A DNA stretch of 64,000 nucleotides from Macrothele yani. Its lineage: Eukaryota; Arthropoda; Arachnida; Araneae; Macrothelidae. The notes beneath the pieces were generated by a model that was given only the letters and a program-made list of their open reading frames with translations, was not told the origin of the DNA and ran no database searches. The stretch is from positions 97,320,489 to 97,384,488 of the forward strand of contig CM077025.1 of the NCBI GenBank assembly GCA_039090855.1. The letters are read 5' to 3'. Positions 22,605-33,542 of this stretch are shown here, in pieces. Position 1 is the stretch's first letter. Each line of letters opens with the position of its first letter. The position numbers and the translations under genes are program-made.

Positions 22605-23775
22605 AATTCCTGAAAGAAACACTGATTGTTGCAACGCTTCTCGAAGAGAATCGCCGTTTGACAGTCGAAAAGATTTCTCATCGTGGAAATTTGTCCACCA
22701 TGTCTGCTCACTAAAATTTGACGGACTCACTTGGAAAAAAGCAAAATTGCCGTGCGCAGAGTGCCCCATCAACTCACCCCCGAGCAGAAGGTAGCCAGAG
22801 TAATCATCGCACAGGAGCACCTCCACAGGTTCAAAAAGGAGGGCGGCACCCTCCTGAACGCCGCCCCAGTGACGCAGTGGTCTAAGCGATGGCCTCTGAT
22901 CATTCGCCCGAAAGGGGTCAGGGTTCGAATCCCGATGAGGCATGGATGTTGGTTGTGCTTGTCTTACGGCACTGGCTCTCTCCCTTCCCTGGAACCAGTG
23001 ACCCTAAATTAGGGACGGGCGACTGCTTATAGCCCATTGAGTTGTTGAAGGTGGTCGTTAAACCGCCAATACCCCCCCCCCCTTCAAAAAAACCACCTTC
23101 CTGAACATAATTGTCGCAATTGATGAGACTTGAACCCGTGAGTCGGAACTGAAGTCACAATCAGCGGGATGGAGGCATCCAAGTTCCCCACGCCCCTCAG
23201 AGTGTCGTTTTACAACAATCCAAAGTGAAGCAAATGATGACTTTTTGCGTGCGATACCCAGTGTGCTGTGTTCTCTGATCCAGTGCCGATAGGGCAAAAT
23301 GTCAGCGTACAATAGTATCGTGACTTTTTGAGGATAAAGTTGAGACCGAAAATTCGTCAAAATCGCTCCGACTTCTTGGAAGCTAGAGCGATCTTGCTGC
23401 ATGACAACGCATCGCGTCGTGGTCGGTACGGGGACTTTTGTCGAAATATGGCTGGGAAACTTTATCCCAACCACCATACAGCCCTGATCTCAGTCCACCC
23501 GACTTTGATCTTTTCCCAAAGTTTAAAAAAATCAGTTCCGTGGCATCTGCTATGAATCGCTGGACGAACTGTCATTGGACGTGACCCGTGTAATACGACA
23601 GCTGAACAAAGATGGCGTACTACGGGGCATCCAGGACTTACCTCACAGCTATCAAGCTGTCATTAGCAGTGGAGAGGAGTACATTGAACGGCAATAAGAT
23701 AAGTTTTCTTCGCTACTTCACATTTTTCTCAAAAAATGGACAGTGTGCAGAACTTTTGTTAGGACCCCGGTAGGA
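22605..23775 (+). mobile_element. mariner-like element interrupted by a SINE
   Basis: Transposase pieces flank the SINE at 22861-23081: LLEENRRLTVEKISHRGNL upstream; IDETW (about 23123), a region near 23390-23420 encoding a D-N-A-R-like block, SLDELSLDVTRVIRQLNKD and GVLRGIQDLPHSYQ downstream, then EEYIE. The right end is about TTGTTAGGACCCCGGTA (23757-23773). Multiple frameshifts. CCTCCTGAAC before and CTTCCTGAAC after the SINE are its probable duplicated target. Confidence 0.75.
22861..23081 (+). mobile_element. SINE family B
   Basis: CCGCCCCAGTGACGCAGTGG head, B box GGGTTCGAATCCC, body, and the terminal GTCGTTAAACCGCCAATA. The tail is a C-run followed by A-run instead of pure A. Confidence 0.9.
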
Positions 23776-24270
23776 ACGTATAACTTACTCACTTACTTAC
23801 AGGAAGTATTGAAACTGTCGTCCTTCATTTGTAAGACATAACGTGACTGTTTTACACATGTTTTCAAACACATCTGCGAGAGTCAAAGAGCTCTCCGCGG
23901 TAACATTAAGGCTGTTCCACCTAATTTCGATGGCGCTACAGTCAAAATTTTTTAAATTAAGCAACTTGTTGTACGTTTAATTTCACACTTTGCTGATTTC
24001 TTGATAACATATCAAGCTTCAGAATATGTTTCCCAGCAACACCAATTTTCACAAGTTTATGATGAGTTGAAAGTTTCCGATATGTGGATGTTGTTTTCAT
24101 CATTGCCCCTCTGAAGGAAGGGACACTTTTCCTTCTGAGGACACTCTTTCTTCGTATTTCATGACAAATCATTTTTCAGCCAGTCGCGCGGGCACCAGCA
24201 TCGAGCACAAAATTCCACAGTGCGCATTTTTATTTTTTATTTTTTTACTTTTCAAAAATAAAACGGAAAA
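23776..24270. other. no recognisable feature
   Basis: AT-rich sequence; no ORF with coding character. Confidence 0.5.
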
Positions 24271-24395
24271 AAAAAAAAACCCGGTCGAAATCGGATCAGG
24301 AACACCTTGACCCGACCCGTTTGACCCGCTAGAAATTGTCGACCCGTTGACCTCGGACCCGTTTGCATATCTGGTTGAGAACCGCTGCCTTATAG
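24271..24395 (-). mobile_element. hAT end fragment
   Basis: Repeated GACCCG words and the terminal CTGGTTGAGAACCGCTGCC match the inverse of a hAT CAGCGGTTCTCAACC-type end. No transposase nearby. Confidence 0.4.
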
Positions 24396-24433
24396 CTTTT
24401 TCTTTCGGGAGAGGGGAGGGGGGGGGGATTGTT

Positions 24434-24556
24434 GACAATCACAATGAGCAACTCAGTGGGCTATAAGTAGTCGCCCGTGTCTAATTTAGGGCCACCGGCC
24501 ACAGGGAAGGGGAGAGCTAGAACCGTTTGATAAACACATCTATGCCTCACCGGGCA
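24434..24556 (-). mobile_element. SINE family B, fragment
   Basis: On the minus strand it shows the SINE body and the GGCATAG end of the tRNA-like head; the A and B boxes are lost at 24556. A G-run near 24409-24430 replaces the tail region. Confidence 0.75.
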
Positions 24557-25113
24557 GTTGCTGATCATAGAAATTAGGGATACAACATCTAGTATCATTG
24601 CTGTTGCAATCGGGATTTCTTATTCTCGTTCGGTATCGATACTTAAGCCTAATTGTAGCTCGCTGTGGAAATTACGAAGAAAGCATATCACGAAGAAAGT
24701 ATTAAAGGTAGTTACGGTATTAAATTTGCTCTTTATTACAATTTAATTCTCGTCATTGGTTTGTACTGGAATTATCTTGACAATGTATTAATTATGGTTA
24801 CTTTACTTTCCACTTGTCATCTGCACATCCTACCTAACTTCCCTTCTACTTCATTTTCTTATTACTGACGCTTCCCAGCTCGGAAATAATCTTCCCTCAC
24901 GTATTTTCCCATACATTGTCGGAAAGCTTCTCTCTTCAAAGGACTTCTCGTGTCCGACAGTCTCTCTACCATTCTGTGATCCCTTCTCCCTCGAACCTTC
25001 GCTTTTCTTTCTTACGCTTCTTTGTCACCTCGAAAACCAATAAACTCCTTACGCAGAGTGGAAGCGCTAAACTATTATAATGCACTAATAGCTATGTGGG
25101 CCATGAGACGTAC
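24557..25113. other. no recognisable feature
   Basis: No element ends, tRNA boxes or coding ORFs seen. Confidence 0.5.
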
Positions 25114-25167
25114 CATTGGCGCACCCAGGAATTCTTATTGGAGGGGGCTATATATACGTACATATAT

Positions 25168-26163
25168 ATGGATTTGAAATCCTGCGGTGTTGAAGATGCA
25201 TACATTAATATTATTAATAACATCTATGAAAATGCAAGTGCAAAGATTCGGCTGTTTAAGAATACAGTACACATAAAAATTGGAAAGAGAGTGAGACAAG
25301 GTTACACCATATCTCCCAAACTCTTAACTGGGGAAACAAAGGGATAAAGATTAATGGAGATTATATAACCCACCTTCGTTTTGCTAATGACGTAGTCATT
25401 TTTGCAACTACCCCATCAGAGCTGCAGAGTATGATCCAGGAACTTGCTGACAAGAGTAAAGAAGTGGGATTAAAAATGAACTTTCAGAAGACAAAAGTGA
25501 TGTACAATGCTTTTACAAGAAATGAAGATTTATCGATTGATGGAGAAAAGCTGGAGATAACAGATGCGTACGTTTATCTTGGACAGCAGATATCAAGTGA
25601 GGGTCACATTGATGAAGAAATTAATCGGCGTATAAAACTTGCCTGGAGAGCTTTTGGAAGAAAGAGCATAATTTTCAAAAGCAATATACCATCATGTCTT
25701 AAAAGAAAAGTGTTTGATCAATGCATCCTTCCAGTGCTTACGCATGGTCCAGAGACGTGGACCTTAACTAAAAGAGACGTACAAAGGCTGCAGACAACTC
25801 AAACAAGCATGGTGAGGTGCATGCTTGGTGCAACCAGGAGAGATAAGAAGAGGAACTCGTGGATCAGAAAAATGACAGGAGTGAAGGACATCATGATCAG
25901 AGTTAAATCCCTGAAAAGGCAATGGGCTGGACATACTGCCCGAAGGACAGACCATCGATGGACAGCCGAAATTTTAGATTGGATTCCAAGGGACAGCAAA
26001 AGACCCAGAAGAAGACCACGTGGAAGATGGGTGGATGAAATTCGAAAGTATGCGGGAGTGACATGGAGGAGACTGGCACAAGACAGACCGTTGTGGAGGA
26101 AACTTGGGGAGACCTTCGTCCAGCAGTGGATTGATAATGGTTTACAATGATGATGATGATATA
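25168..26163 (+). mobile_element. RTE-like LINE, 5' truncated, with 3' GAT tail
   Basis: Begins inside the reverse transcriptase at the KSCGVEDAYINIINNIYENA block and runs to the natural 3' end with a GAT-repeat tail. Relative to the copy at 50.99-53.2 kb, about 37 bp are deleted at 25326, just after RQG.TISPK, breaking the frame. Confidence 0.85.
25362..26150 (+). pseudogene. LINE ORF2 C-terminal part (reverse transcriptase to C-terminus)
   Basis: Open from 25431 for 239 residues. Upstream in the same frame, THLRFANDVVIFAT corresponds to the catalytic F-A-D-D box, here F-A-N-D, so a catalytic Asp is lost. Next come MNFQKTKVM, YLGQQISSEGHI, the TWTLTKRD block and an arginine-rich C-terminus with RPRGRWVDEI. 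Such ORF2 proteins copy LINE RNA at the target; this fragment cannot. Confidence 0.85.
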
Positions 26164-26166
26164 TAT

Positions 26167-27484
26167 AAATGACCAAATACTTAGTTTGTAGAAAAAGTTT
26201 TATAGACAAAAGATATAATTTAAGCAAACAGTGTTGCTTTGAAGTAGGCTCAAAAGCTAATTAGGTGATAACATTTTCAAAGTGTTTGTCTCCCGTTACC
26301 ACAAGATGACGCGTTCCGGTTTCAAAGTTCTCTATGGCTCGGCCTAGCGTATCTCGAGTTACAGTGGAAAAAGCCTCAGTGATAGCGTCTTTGAGCGCAG
26401 TCACAGTGTTAGGGCGTGATTTGTAGACCAAATCTTTGATGTATCCCCAAAGAAAGATGTCGCAAGGATTTCGTCGAGAGAATAAGGAGGCCATTTGATT
26501 GCTCCAGGGTAATGATTTGGGTAGTTGAGAGCGAGCACGTTGTGTCCAAAGTGGCTGCTTATAGTCCTAATAACATTCAGAATGCGATGCGGAGGTGCAC
26601 CATCTTTCACGGACCAGAAGCCATCTGCCATTTCCAGACGGCGAATTTCCGATAGATACTTGTTTTGCAGCAAAGCTTTGTAGGAATCGCTTTTCACAGT
26701 GAAGTAAAAAAGAGGACCAACCACCATGTTCCTGCAGAGAGCTACCCAAACTGTAACTTTAGCTGGATGAAGAGGGCGTGTTTCATTGAAAACTGGCTTC
26801 TCTGATCCCCATATCCGGTAATTCTGTTTGTTAACATATCTGGATAACCAGAAATGGGCTTCGTCGCTGAACCAAACACAATCCAAATGCAATTGTTTGT
26901 TGTCGATGACATTAACAATTGCGTCATCAAACGTATCCCTCTTTTCGATGGAAGATTAAGGTGTAGAAGTGTTTGAATTTTGAACGGGAATATCTGAAGG
27001 TTTTTTTAATATTGATTGAGCAGATCCAAAGCTTACCTGAAGTTGACTGGCCAATTTTCTTGCTGACGTGGCAGGATCATCAGTCACAGTCCTCCGTGCT
27101 TGTTCCAAATTTTCCGGTGTCCTGGATGATCTTGGTGCACCCACATTTCCTTTACGAGCGTCGAGAACAGAAGCAGTTGTCTCAAATTTCCTAACCAGGT
27201 CCAAAACTGCTGACTTTGATGGCTTTCGAACATTCTTGTGAGTTGTTGACCACTTTCTCAGTGTTTCGGAAGGACTTTTGTTTGTTTCATACCAAGTTTT
27301 CACAATAAAAACGCGTTGCTCGGTAGAATACACCATTTTTAACTTGCACTAAAACACAGTTAAACCAACACTGAGTCATTACCTATAAGCACTTCGTCGA
27401 CGACAAATTGATAGTGCTGCCCTCTCGCGCGTATTTCAAATGTTATTCCCAAACTAAGTGTTCGGTCATTTATTGAACACCCGG
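26167..27484 (-). mobile_element. mariner-family element, minus strand
   Basis: AATGACCAAATACTTAGTTTG at the left and CAAACTAAGTGTTCGGTCATT at the right are inverted with two mismatches. The right end continues TATTGAACACCCGGTA, while the left end is cut into by the LINE tail. The transposase relic fills the interior. Confidence 0.85.
26261..27336 (-). pseudogene. mariner-family transposase
   Basis: From the start at 27336: HTH domain MVYSTEQRVFIVKTWYETNK, then RARKGNVGAPRSSRTPE-like linker and PATSARKLASQLQVS. The catalytic part is CVWFSDEAHFWLSRYVNKQN (first Asp, about 26830-26890), VKDGAPPHR (second Asp, about 26590), and PCDIFLWGYIKDLVY (about 26420-26465). One break near 26940-26960 and one near 26480 interrupt the frame. 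Same transposase subfamily as at 28.8-29.9 kb. Confidence 0.85.
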
Positions 27485-27579
27485 TATATAGTTTATATAA
27501 AGTTGTGACGTACGTCGTTCTTAGTCTATTTGGGGCTTTGGGAAGAAGACACCATGTAATTTTTTGAACATGTAAAATA

Positions 27580-27894
27580 ATATAAGATAGTACAACTATA
27601 CTAGTTATCCGAATTTATAGGCGTAGATAAAATCAAGGTTTCCAAGCTTTCGCACATCAACCAGATGGCTTTCTCAAGGAAGGTAGACAGCAAACTGCAA
27701 ACTGGATAACAAAACGTTTCAACAATTTGTTCAAATTGTTGAAACGTTCTATTACCCAGTTTGCAGTTTGCTGTCTACCTTCCTTGAGAAAGCCATCTGG
27801 TTGATGTGCGAAAGCAAAGCTTGGAAACCTTGATTTTATCTACGCCAATAAATTCGGATAACTGGTATAGTTGTATTATCTTATATATAGTTGG
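27580..27894. repeat. foldback/palindromic MITE
   Basis: Left arm (27580-27730) and right arm (27738-27894) are near-perfect inverse complements, for example AAACGTTTCAACAATTTG against CAAATTGTTGAAACGTT around the centre at 27733. It has TA-rich outer flanks and no coding content. Confidence 0.92.
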
Positions 27895-28080
27895 TGTAAA
27901 GTTCCTTGCGTTATTATTTATGTAAAATAATGTTTTTGAATGTTTAATTTGTGACGAAATGCGCTCTTAATCTTCTTGGAGGGGTCTTAAGCCCCCAAAA
28001 CTCCCTCCGTGGGTGCGCCAACGTGACGTACTGTAGAGATGAAGCACGTGTCAAGACGGCAGATCTGCTGCGATACATTT

Positions 28081-28127
28081 CGTCGGTGTAGCTTAGTTGG
28101 TTAGAGCAACTCACTCCGGAGCGAGGA
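28081..28127 (+). other. tRNA-like 5' half
   Basis: GTGTAGCTTAGTTGGTTAGAG is a tRNA D-arm with A box. It is followed by an anticodon-arm-like CTCACTCCGGAGCGAG. No T-arm follows, so it is a truncated tRNA or SINE head. Confidence 0.5.
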
Positions 28128-28786
28128 TATTCATCACCGAAAAATTTCTGTTTTCACCGCCTATAAAACAAGACATGTTCCCTTAAAGTAGCTCTTCAAG
28201 ATACAATAACTTATCGCTCTGGGGAATGATGGGTTAATGCAGGGTGGGAAATTAGAAAAATTTGGCATGTGCAAAATCGCGCCTGTGGCTAAAATTTTAG
28301 GCGCAAATCTTGCCGCACCATGCGCAAAATCTGTTTTTCGAGTGAAAAGCGAATGACAGATAAGCTCACATGCATTTAAAAGAAAGTGTGAATTAAATAA
28401 TTAAATATGGGGTATTTGGTGAATCCTCTCCTATGCTTAAAATTCGACCTACAGTATATGAATGAAAAATTTCATACATGGGGTGAGGGCTAATTTTTGT
28501 AGATTTTTAAACCACATTTTGTCAAATCTCACTGTACATTGCAGTTTGAAACTCTTATATTACCAGTAAAATGTTCTTTATTTCTTCCATCAGATATATA
28601 GAGTGTGTCTAAAGTCTTTCCCGATAAATCGTATGAAATGAATCGAGCTAGTTAGACGTGTACGGTTTGTTGCATTGATTGGGTCATATTCTCAAGTTTT
28701 TTGTTCGTTGTACTTTTGGAATAATAGGTGGCGCTGCACATCTGCAGCGTAGTTTGTTTTTGAAAGCGTCATTCGGCGAAATTGCG

Positions 28787-30095
28787 ACTATGCAGGAAGA
28801 AGGCCAATTGTGTTGTCTGTTTCACGAAACCGAATCTGCAATTTTAGTGCAACGGAAGTTTAGGCGTGAGTATGATAGAGCTCTGCCTGATATGAAGAGC
28901 ATTAGGGACTGGTATCAAAAGTTTAAACAGACGGGCAGTGTCGGTGACTATGCAAGAAGTGGAAGACCTTCCATTAGTGAGGAAACTGTCGACACCGTGC
29001 GTGATGCATTCGTACGAAGCCCGAGGAAATCAATTCGTCATACCTCTAGTGAACTGGAGATACATATGAAGACAATGCACCACATTTTAAGAAAGCGGCT
29101 TCATTTTTTTTGCATCCAAACTGCAAATTGTTCAAGCCTTGGAACTTAATTATGGGTACAGACGTATGACATTCGCTATGGATATTCTTGAACGAATAGA
29201 AGAAGATAATGATTACCTAAAGCCGATTTGTTTTTCAGACGAATCAACTTTTCATACCTCAGGTAAAGTGAAAACGCATAATGCCCGTATCTGGCGTTCA
29301 GAGAACCCACATGTGATTTCGGAGAAACAGAGGGATAGCCCTAAAATCAATGCTTGGTGTGGACTAATGCACAACTAAGTAATTGGACCGTTCATTTTTT
29401 TATTGAGCCTACCATTACATGGGATATTTCCCTCGACATGATGCAGCTGTATGTTGCACCTCAACTGGAAGAGCTACAACCATGGGTAATGTTCCAGCAG
29501 GATGGTGCGCCCCCGCACTCGGGGGCACCTGTCCGTCAATTCTGAGATGACAAATTCGCTAACAGATGGATAGGTAGAGATGGTCCCATATGCCTGGCCG
29601 CCAAGATCCCCAGACATTACGTCCCTTGACTTCTTTTTATGGGGCTACATTAAGGATCAAGTTTATGCAACACCAGTTGCAGATATTAACATTTTGAAGG
29701 GAAGAACAACTGAAGCATTTGCAACCATCACAGATGATGTGTTGCAGCAGACATGGAAAGAAATAGAGTACCGATTGCAGTGGCGGGGCGGAACCGCCCG
29801 GGCCCGGTCAATAATTTCAGCCAACATTTCTATTTTTATTATGTTTTTATTTGGCATATGTGCGATTGTTGTGATGTGCCTTTGAAAGTTCCTCTAGGTA
29901 AGTGGTTGGGTGGTCCTAATTCCCAACAAAGCTCCTTAGGCATTGTTTTTCTTCTGTTTGTTCCGGGAAGCGGAAAGGCACCACGATTCAAAATTTCGGG
30001 CCCGGTCAACGAACTTTACTTTCTGCCGCCCCTGACAGATTGGATGTCCTCAGTGTAGCAAAAGGAGCCCACGTTGAGGTATACTGATAACCCGG
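28787..30095 (+). pseudogene. mariner-family transposase
   Basis: HTH region VRRKFRREYD-like to DWYQKFKQTGSVGDYARSGR (about 28850-28975), then SIRHTSSELEIHMKTMHHIL. Catalytic blocks are ICFSDESTFHTSGKV (first Asp, about 29227-29270), ARIWRSENPHV, VMFQQDGAPPH (second Asp, about 29490-29520) and SLDFFLWGYIKDQVYATP (about 29625-29675). The end GAHVEVY resumes after the MITE at about 30068-30090. Frameshifts near 29130 and 29570 and a few stops disable it. Confidence 0.85.
29778..30034. mobile_element. 257-bp hAT-type MITE with 8-bp TSD
   Basis: Ends CAGTGGCGGGGCGG and CCGCCCCTG, with CGGGCCCGGTCAA repeated inside near both ends. ACCGATTG (29770-29777) and ACAGATTG (30035-30042) are an 8-bp target duplication with one mismatch. 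The transposase frame it interrupts resumes after it. Confidence 0.85.
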
Positions 30096-30720
30096 AAAAA
30101 GCTCTGGATTTCAGGTAAGCTATATTGGAAAACCGTATGTGTCTAACGAGCGTGGTTCATTTTATACCATTTATCGTAATCAGGGAAAGACTTTAGACAC
30201 ACCCTGTATAATAAATACTATGAACAAATGAACTAAATTGAAAGTTGCTGTATTTTTATAATTTAGGAATTGAGATCCACCCTATTCAGATTCTTGTACT
30301 TAAAATAAACTGCATGCGTGAAGTCGCATATTTCCCAAATTCCACAGATTTTTCAGTTTAAAAAAATGAAGAGGAACCGAAAATCTTCAGCCATTTACGA
30401 AGCTTTCATCAGCTACACTACATGAGTCACAGAAGTTAGCATACTTAGTCCATACATGAAAAATTACAACTAAGCTGTAATTACTAAAAGTCATATAAGT
30501 TTTTCAGACACCTTTCTACGCATTTGTGTCGCAAAGCAAAGATTCATTAACCTTCGTATGGCCTTGAGGGTTCTTAAGACCCCAGCAGATCTTTGATAAC
30601 TCTCTTGACTGTTGCATTTTTTGAACGCCATTTCGGGACTTTTCTCGCAGTTATTTTAGTTTTATAGTAGTTTCTCTTAACTTCATCAAGGAAAACATAA
30701 TATCAAAATAATTTCTTAAA

Positions 30721-30742
30721 ACAACAACAACAACAACAACAA
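30721..30742 (+). repeat. (ACA)n microsatellite
   Basis: Seven ACA/CAA triplets in tandem, inside the right arm of the TIR element. Confidence 0.9.
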
Positions 30743-30992
30743 GTAAACTTAAATTTTTGCAGTTGCGAATTTGCTCTTGTGCTCAAAATACTTGTCGCAT
30801 AACAAGAAATAAAAATAATTTCCCACCCTGGTTTCAAGCACTGTGAAAGACCGTTATCGACCTGAAATATAACATCTTAAAGCCGCCGTTCCCCATTTTT
30901 ATTGAAGAAGAGATCTACTCCAGAAATTTCATGCTATTAATGGAAAAGGATTGATTCTAAAATTTCTAAAATCTTTTGACCACCGTAACAAT

Positions 30993-31238
30993 CTTTTTTT
31001 TTTTTTTTTTTTTAGTTTAGTTTTAGTTTAGTTTGGGGTTTAACGACCACCTTGTGCAACTCAATAGGCTATAAGTAGTTGTCCGTCGGAAATTTAGCCT
31101 TACTGGTTCCAAGGAAGGGAGAGAGCTAGTGCCGTAGGACAAACAGAAATGCATGCCTCACCAGGATTCAAACCCGAACCCATTTCAGACCAATGATCAG
31201 GAACCAGAACTTAGACCACTGCGCCACCGGAGTGGCTC
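30993..31238 (-). mobile_element. SINE family B
   Basis: Poly-T (30993-31013) with TTTAG repeats is the complemented tail. The tRNA-like head ends at 31238 with CGCCACCGG. The B box is mutated (GGGTTTGAATCC on the minus strand). Confidence 0.88.
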
Positions 31239-31293
31239 CTTTTAGCTTTTAGCCGCCCATTAAAACTATTAAACATTTAGAGAGAGAGAGAGA

Positions 31294-31511
31294 GACCGGT
31301 GGCGCAGTAGTCTAAGCGCTGGCTTATAACCATTTCATCCACAAATGGCCTGGGTTCGAATCCCAGTGAGACATGGATGTCATGTTTGTCTTAAGCACTG
31401 GTTCTTTTCCTTCCCTGGAACCAGTTGCTCTAAATTAGGGACGGGCGACTGCTTATAGCCCATTGAGTTGCTCATGGCAGTCCTTAAGCTCCCAACAACA
31501 ACAACAAAAAA
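31294..31511 (+). mobile_element. SINE family B with CAA-repeat tail
   Basis: Starts after a (GA)n run (31280-31294). Head CCGGTGGCGCAGTAGTCTAA, B box GGGTTCGAATCCC, tail CCCAACAACAACAAC. It lies head-to-head with the previous copy. Confidence 0.88.
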
Positions 31512-32797
31512 AACGGAGAGAGAGAGTCATCTACAAATATTTTTTTCTTAATTCTGAGGCAAATAAATTTAAGATGTTAAAAGGGAATAAAGCATAAAAA
31601 GAACTTTGCAAAGTGGGAAAAATGTTTCTCCATTTGCTTGAAAAGGAATTAAAATAGCAGTTCCTCTGAGCTGTCTCGAAAAACTCAGTCGTTTCATGAG
31701 GATTTTGTGCCTCGGTATGAAAAAAAAAGCCCAGGTGAGATAAAATCTACCAGCCCAAACATCCATTTTAAAGTTGGCATTGACCAAAAACCTTATGTCA
31801 GATAGAAAGCTCTAAAACGGAAATATAGAAATTCCTTTAAAGCCCCTTTTGCCATCTCAAAGCTTAGGAACTGTGCCCGTTTCCTCCTTTTTGGGTTGGG
31901 GGATGTTAGTGCCGGGGAAAGGAGGAAGTCCTCTCAGGATAGAGCCCACCATGTTTCGCTGCTGCTTCTGTGCGAAGAAATCGGCAAAAGAAGTAAGAAA
32001 AACAAGCAACGTAAATAAAAATAATACATAACTGAAATAAAACGGGGAAAGAGCGAGCAAGCCTGATTCAGCTTAAGTGTGGGGGAATGATAAAATAAAG
32101 CGATTGGTTTGAAGTCACGTCCTGTAATCTCCTCAGATGCTGACAGATCCGATCAGGAAGAGAAGCCTAAGAGCGCGTTCCGGCCAACCCCCTCAGCTGC
32201 TTGTAATCATATAATGGCAGTCAAATGCAAGGCACGTTCCCGTCAGCAGCTGATTTCAAACCAAGTGGGAAAAGACATTTCTTATTGCTCCATTTTGTTT
32301 ACCTGCTGAGCTGTCAGTCAGTCACTGACTGAGAGCTTCCCTCAGAGAGTGACGAACTTCCAAGTATTCTGAGGGAGGAAACACGAAATGTAGATAAGTT
32401 GACGTTTTTCTCTTTCTCATCCGAAAAGGAAAAACCTTTACTTCGCCAATGTGTATGAGTAAAACATGATGCTTGAAATAAATCTGCCAAAATAGGAAAT
32501 TTTTTGAAAATTCTATTGGTAAAAAACCTGTCCGAATTATGAACTGGCAAAGAAATACCTATGTTTCAGAACATCAGTGTTTTGTACTTAACAATCGAAC
32601 TTTTACGCTCAAAGACCCCTGGATATTTCGTGCTTGAGATCTACGAGCAAGCGATTGACCACAATATTCTAACCGCATGGTCGTAAATAATGAGGCATAA
32701 ATCAGCATATGTGAAATAACTACACTGTTGCGACGCCAGAGGGGGATTTCGTATTTATAAATGGTAGCACTGATGAACGAACTGAGCGTCTAGGGCG
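31512..32797. other. no recognisable feature
   Basis: Apart from a (GAGA) run near 31516-31527 there are no repeats or coding signals I can identify. Confidence 0.5.
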
Positions 32798-32828
32798 TAT
32801 AACGAAGTAAATTTCTCCGTCATTTTTG

Positions 32829-32900
32829 GTCTACGCCGGGATTCGAACCCGAGTCCGCTTATTCCGGAATAAGTCGCTCTACCAACTGAGCTACGCAGAC
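32829..32900 (-). other. tRNA-like unit in TRIM LTR 1
   Basis: Acceptor GTCTGCG/CGTAGAC pairs over 7 bp, A box TAGCTCAGTTGG, D-stem GCTC/GAGC, anticodon arm CTTAT-TCCGGA-ATAAG, T-arm around GGGTTCGAATCCC. Both internal Pol III promoter boxes look intact. The 6-nt anticodon loop argues against a functional tRNA. Confidence 0.85.
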
Positions 32901-33104
32901 ATTTTATTCTGATTCCTATCTGCCTTTATGTCGTGTGCGTCCTTCTGGCAGGTACGTCACATCTCCTGGTACGTTACATCATCTCCCCCTTATTTTTTTT
33001 TTTTTCGAAGTGCTGGAGAAGGGATTCTCTTATTTTTCCTATCTCGCGGTGTGGAAAGAACATCACACCAATGCGAGATTTTAAACGGTCGGGTCATCCG
33101 GATA

Positions 33105-33116
33105 GTTCGGGCGCCA
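33105..33116 (-). promoter_or_regulatory. primer-binding site (tRNA-Lys type)
   Basis: TGGCGCCCGAAC on the minus strand, one base from the end of the 33118-33298 LTR. Confidence 0.85.
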
Positions 33117-33148
33117 TTATAACGAAGTAAATTTCTCCGTAATTTTTG

Positions 33149-33220
33149 GTCTACGCCGGGATTCGAACCCGAGTCCGCTTATTCCGGAATAAGTTGCTCT
33201 ACCAACTGAGCTACGCAGAC
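33149..33220 (-). other. tRNA-like unit in TRIM LTR 2
   Basis: As in LTR 1, with one D-stem substitution (GAGC to GAGCA context, the AAGTTGC change on the plus strand). Confidence 0.8.
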
Positions 33221-33426
33221 ATTTTATTCTGATTCCTATCTGCCTTTATGTCGTGTGCGTCCTTCTGGCAGGTACGTCACATCTCCTGGTACGTTACATC
33301 ATCTCCCCCTTATTTTTTTTTTTTTTCGAAGTGCTGGAGAAGGGATTCTCTTATTTTTTCCTATCTCGCGGTGTGGAAAGAACATCACACCAATGCGAGA
33401 TTTTAAACGGTCGGGTCATCCGGATA

Positions 33427-33438
33427 GTTCGGGCGCCA
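33427..33438 (-). promoter_or_regulatory. primer-binding site (tRNA-Lys type)
   Basis: TGGCGCCCGAAC on the minus strand, one base from the end of the 33440-33620 LTR, which is the 5' LTR in transcript orientation. Confidence 0.85.
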
Positions 33439-33470
33439 TTATAACGAAGTAAATTTCTCCGTCATTTTTG

Positions 33471-33542
33471 GTCTACGCCGGGATTCGAACCCGAGTCCGC
33501 TTATTCCGGAATAAGTCGCTCTACCAACTGAGCTACGCAGAC
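33471..33542 (-). other. tRNA-like unit in TRIM LTR 3
   Basis: Sequence appears identical to the unit in LTR 1. Confidence 0.85.

Larger units (their letters stand above)
25114..28023. mobile_element. hAT-terminated block with 8-bp TSD, filled with other elements
   Basis: CATTGGCGCACCCA at 25114 is mirrored by TGGGTGCGCCAACG ending at 28023. AGACGTAC (25106-25113) and TGACGTAC (28024-28031) form an 8-bp target duplication with one mismatch, as expected for hAT. No hAT transposase is inside; the interior is a LINE, a mariner and a foldback. The ends are the same type as at 7972. Confidence 0.75.
28599..30206 (+). mobile_element. mariner-family element with TIRs and TA TSD
   Basis: The left TIR GTGTGTCTAAAGTCTTTCCC (28603-28622) mirrors GGGAAAGACTTTAGACACAC (30183-30202), with TA on both sides. 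It contains a transposase relic and, nested within it, the small hAT at 29778-30034. Confidence 0.92.
28240..30830. mobile_element. TIR element (CAGGGTGGGAAAT ends) hosting a mariner
   Basis: CAGGGTGGGAAATTA at 28240 mirrors AATTTCCCACCCTG ending at 30830. Without the mariner the host is about 1 kb and non-coding. An 8-bp duplication is not convincing (5 of 8 match). The hAT-type affiliation is inference from the CAGGG end. Confidence 0.6.

Noticed and set aside
32829..33542. Functional tRNA genes in the LTR repeats
   Set aside because: The A and B boxes and acceptor stem are good, but the anticodon loop has 6 nt and the units sit in LTRs. I call them tRNA-like.
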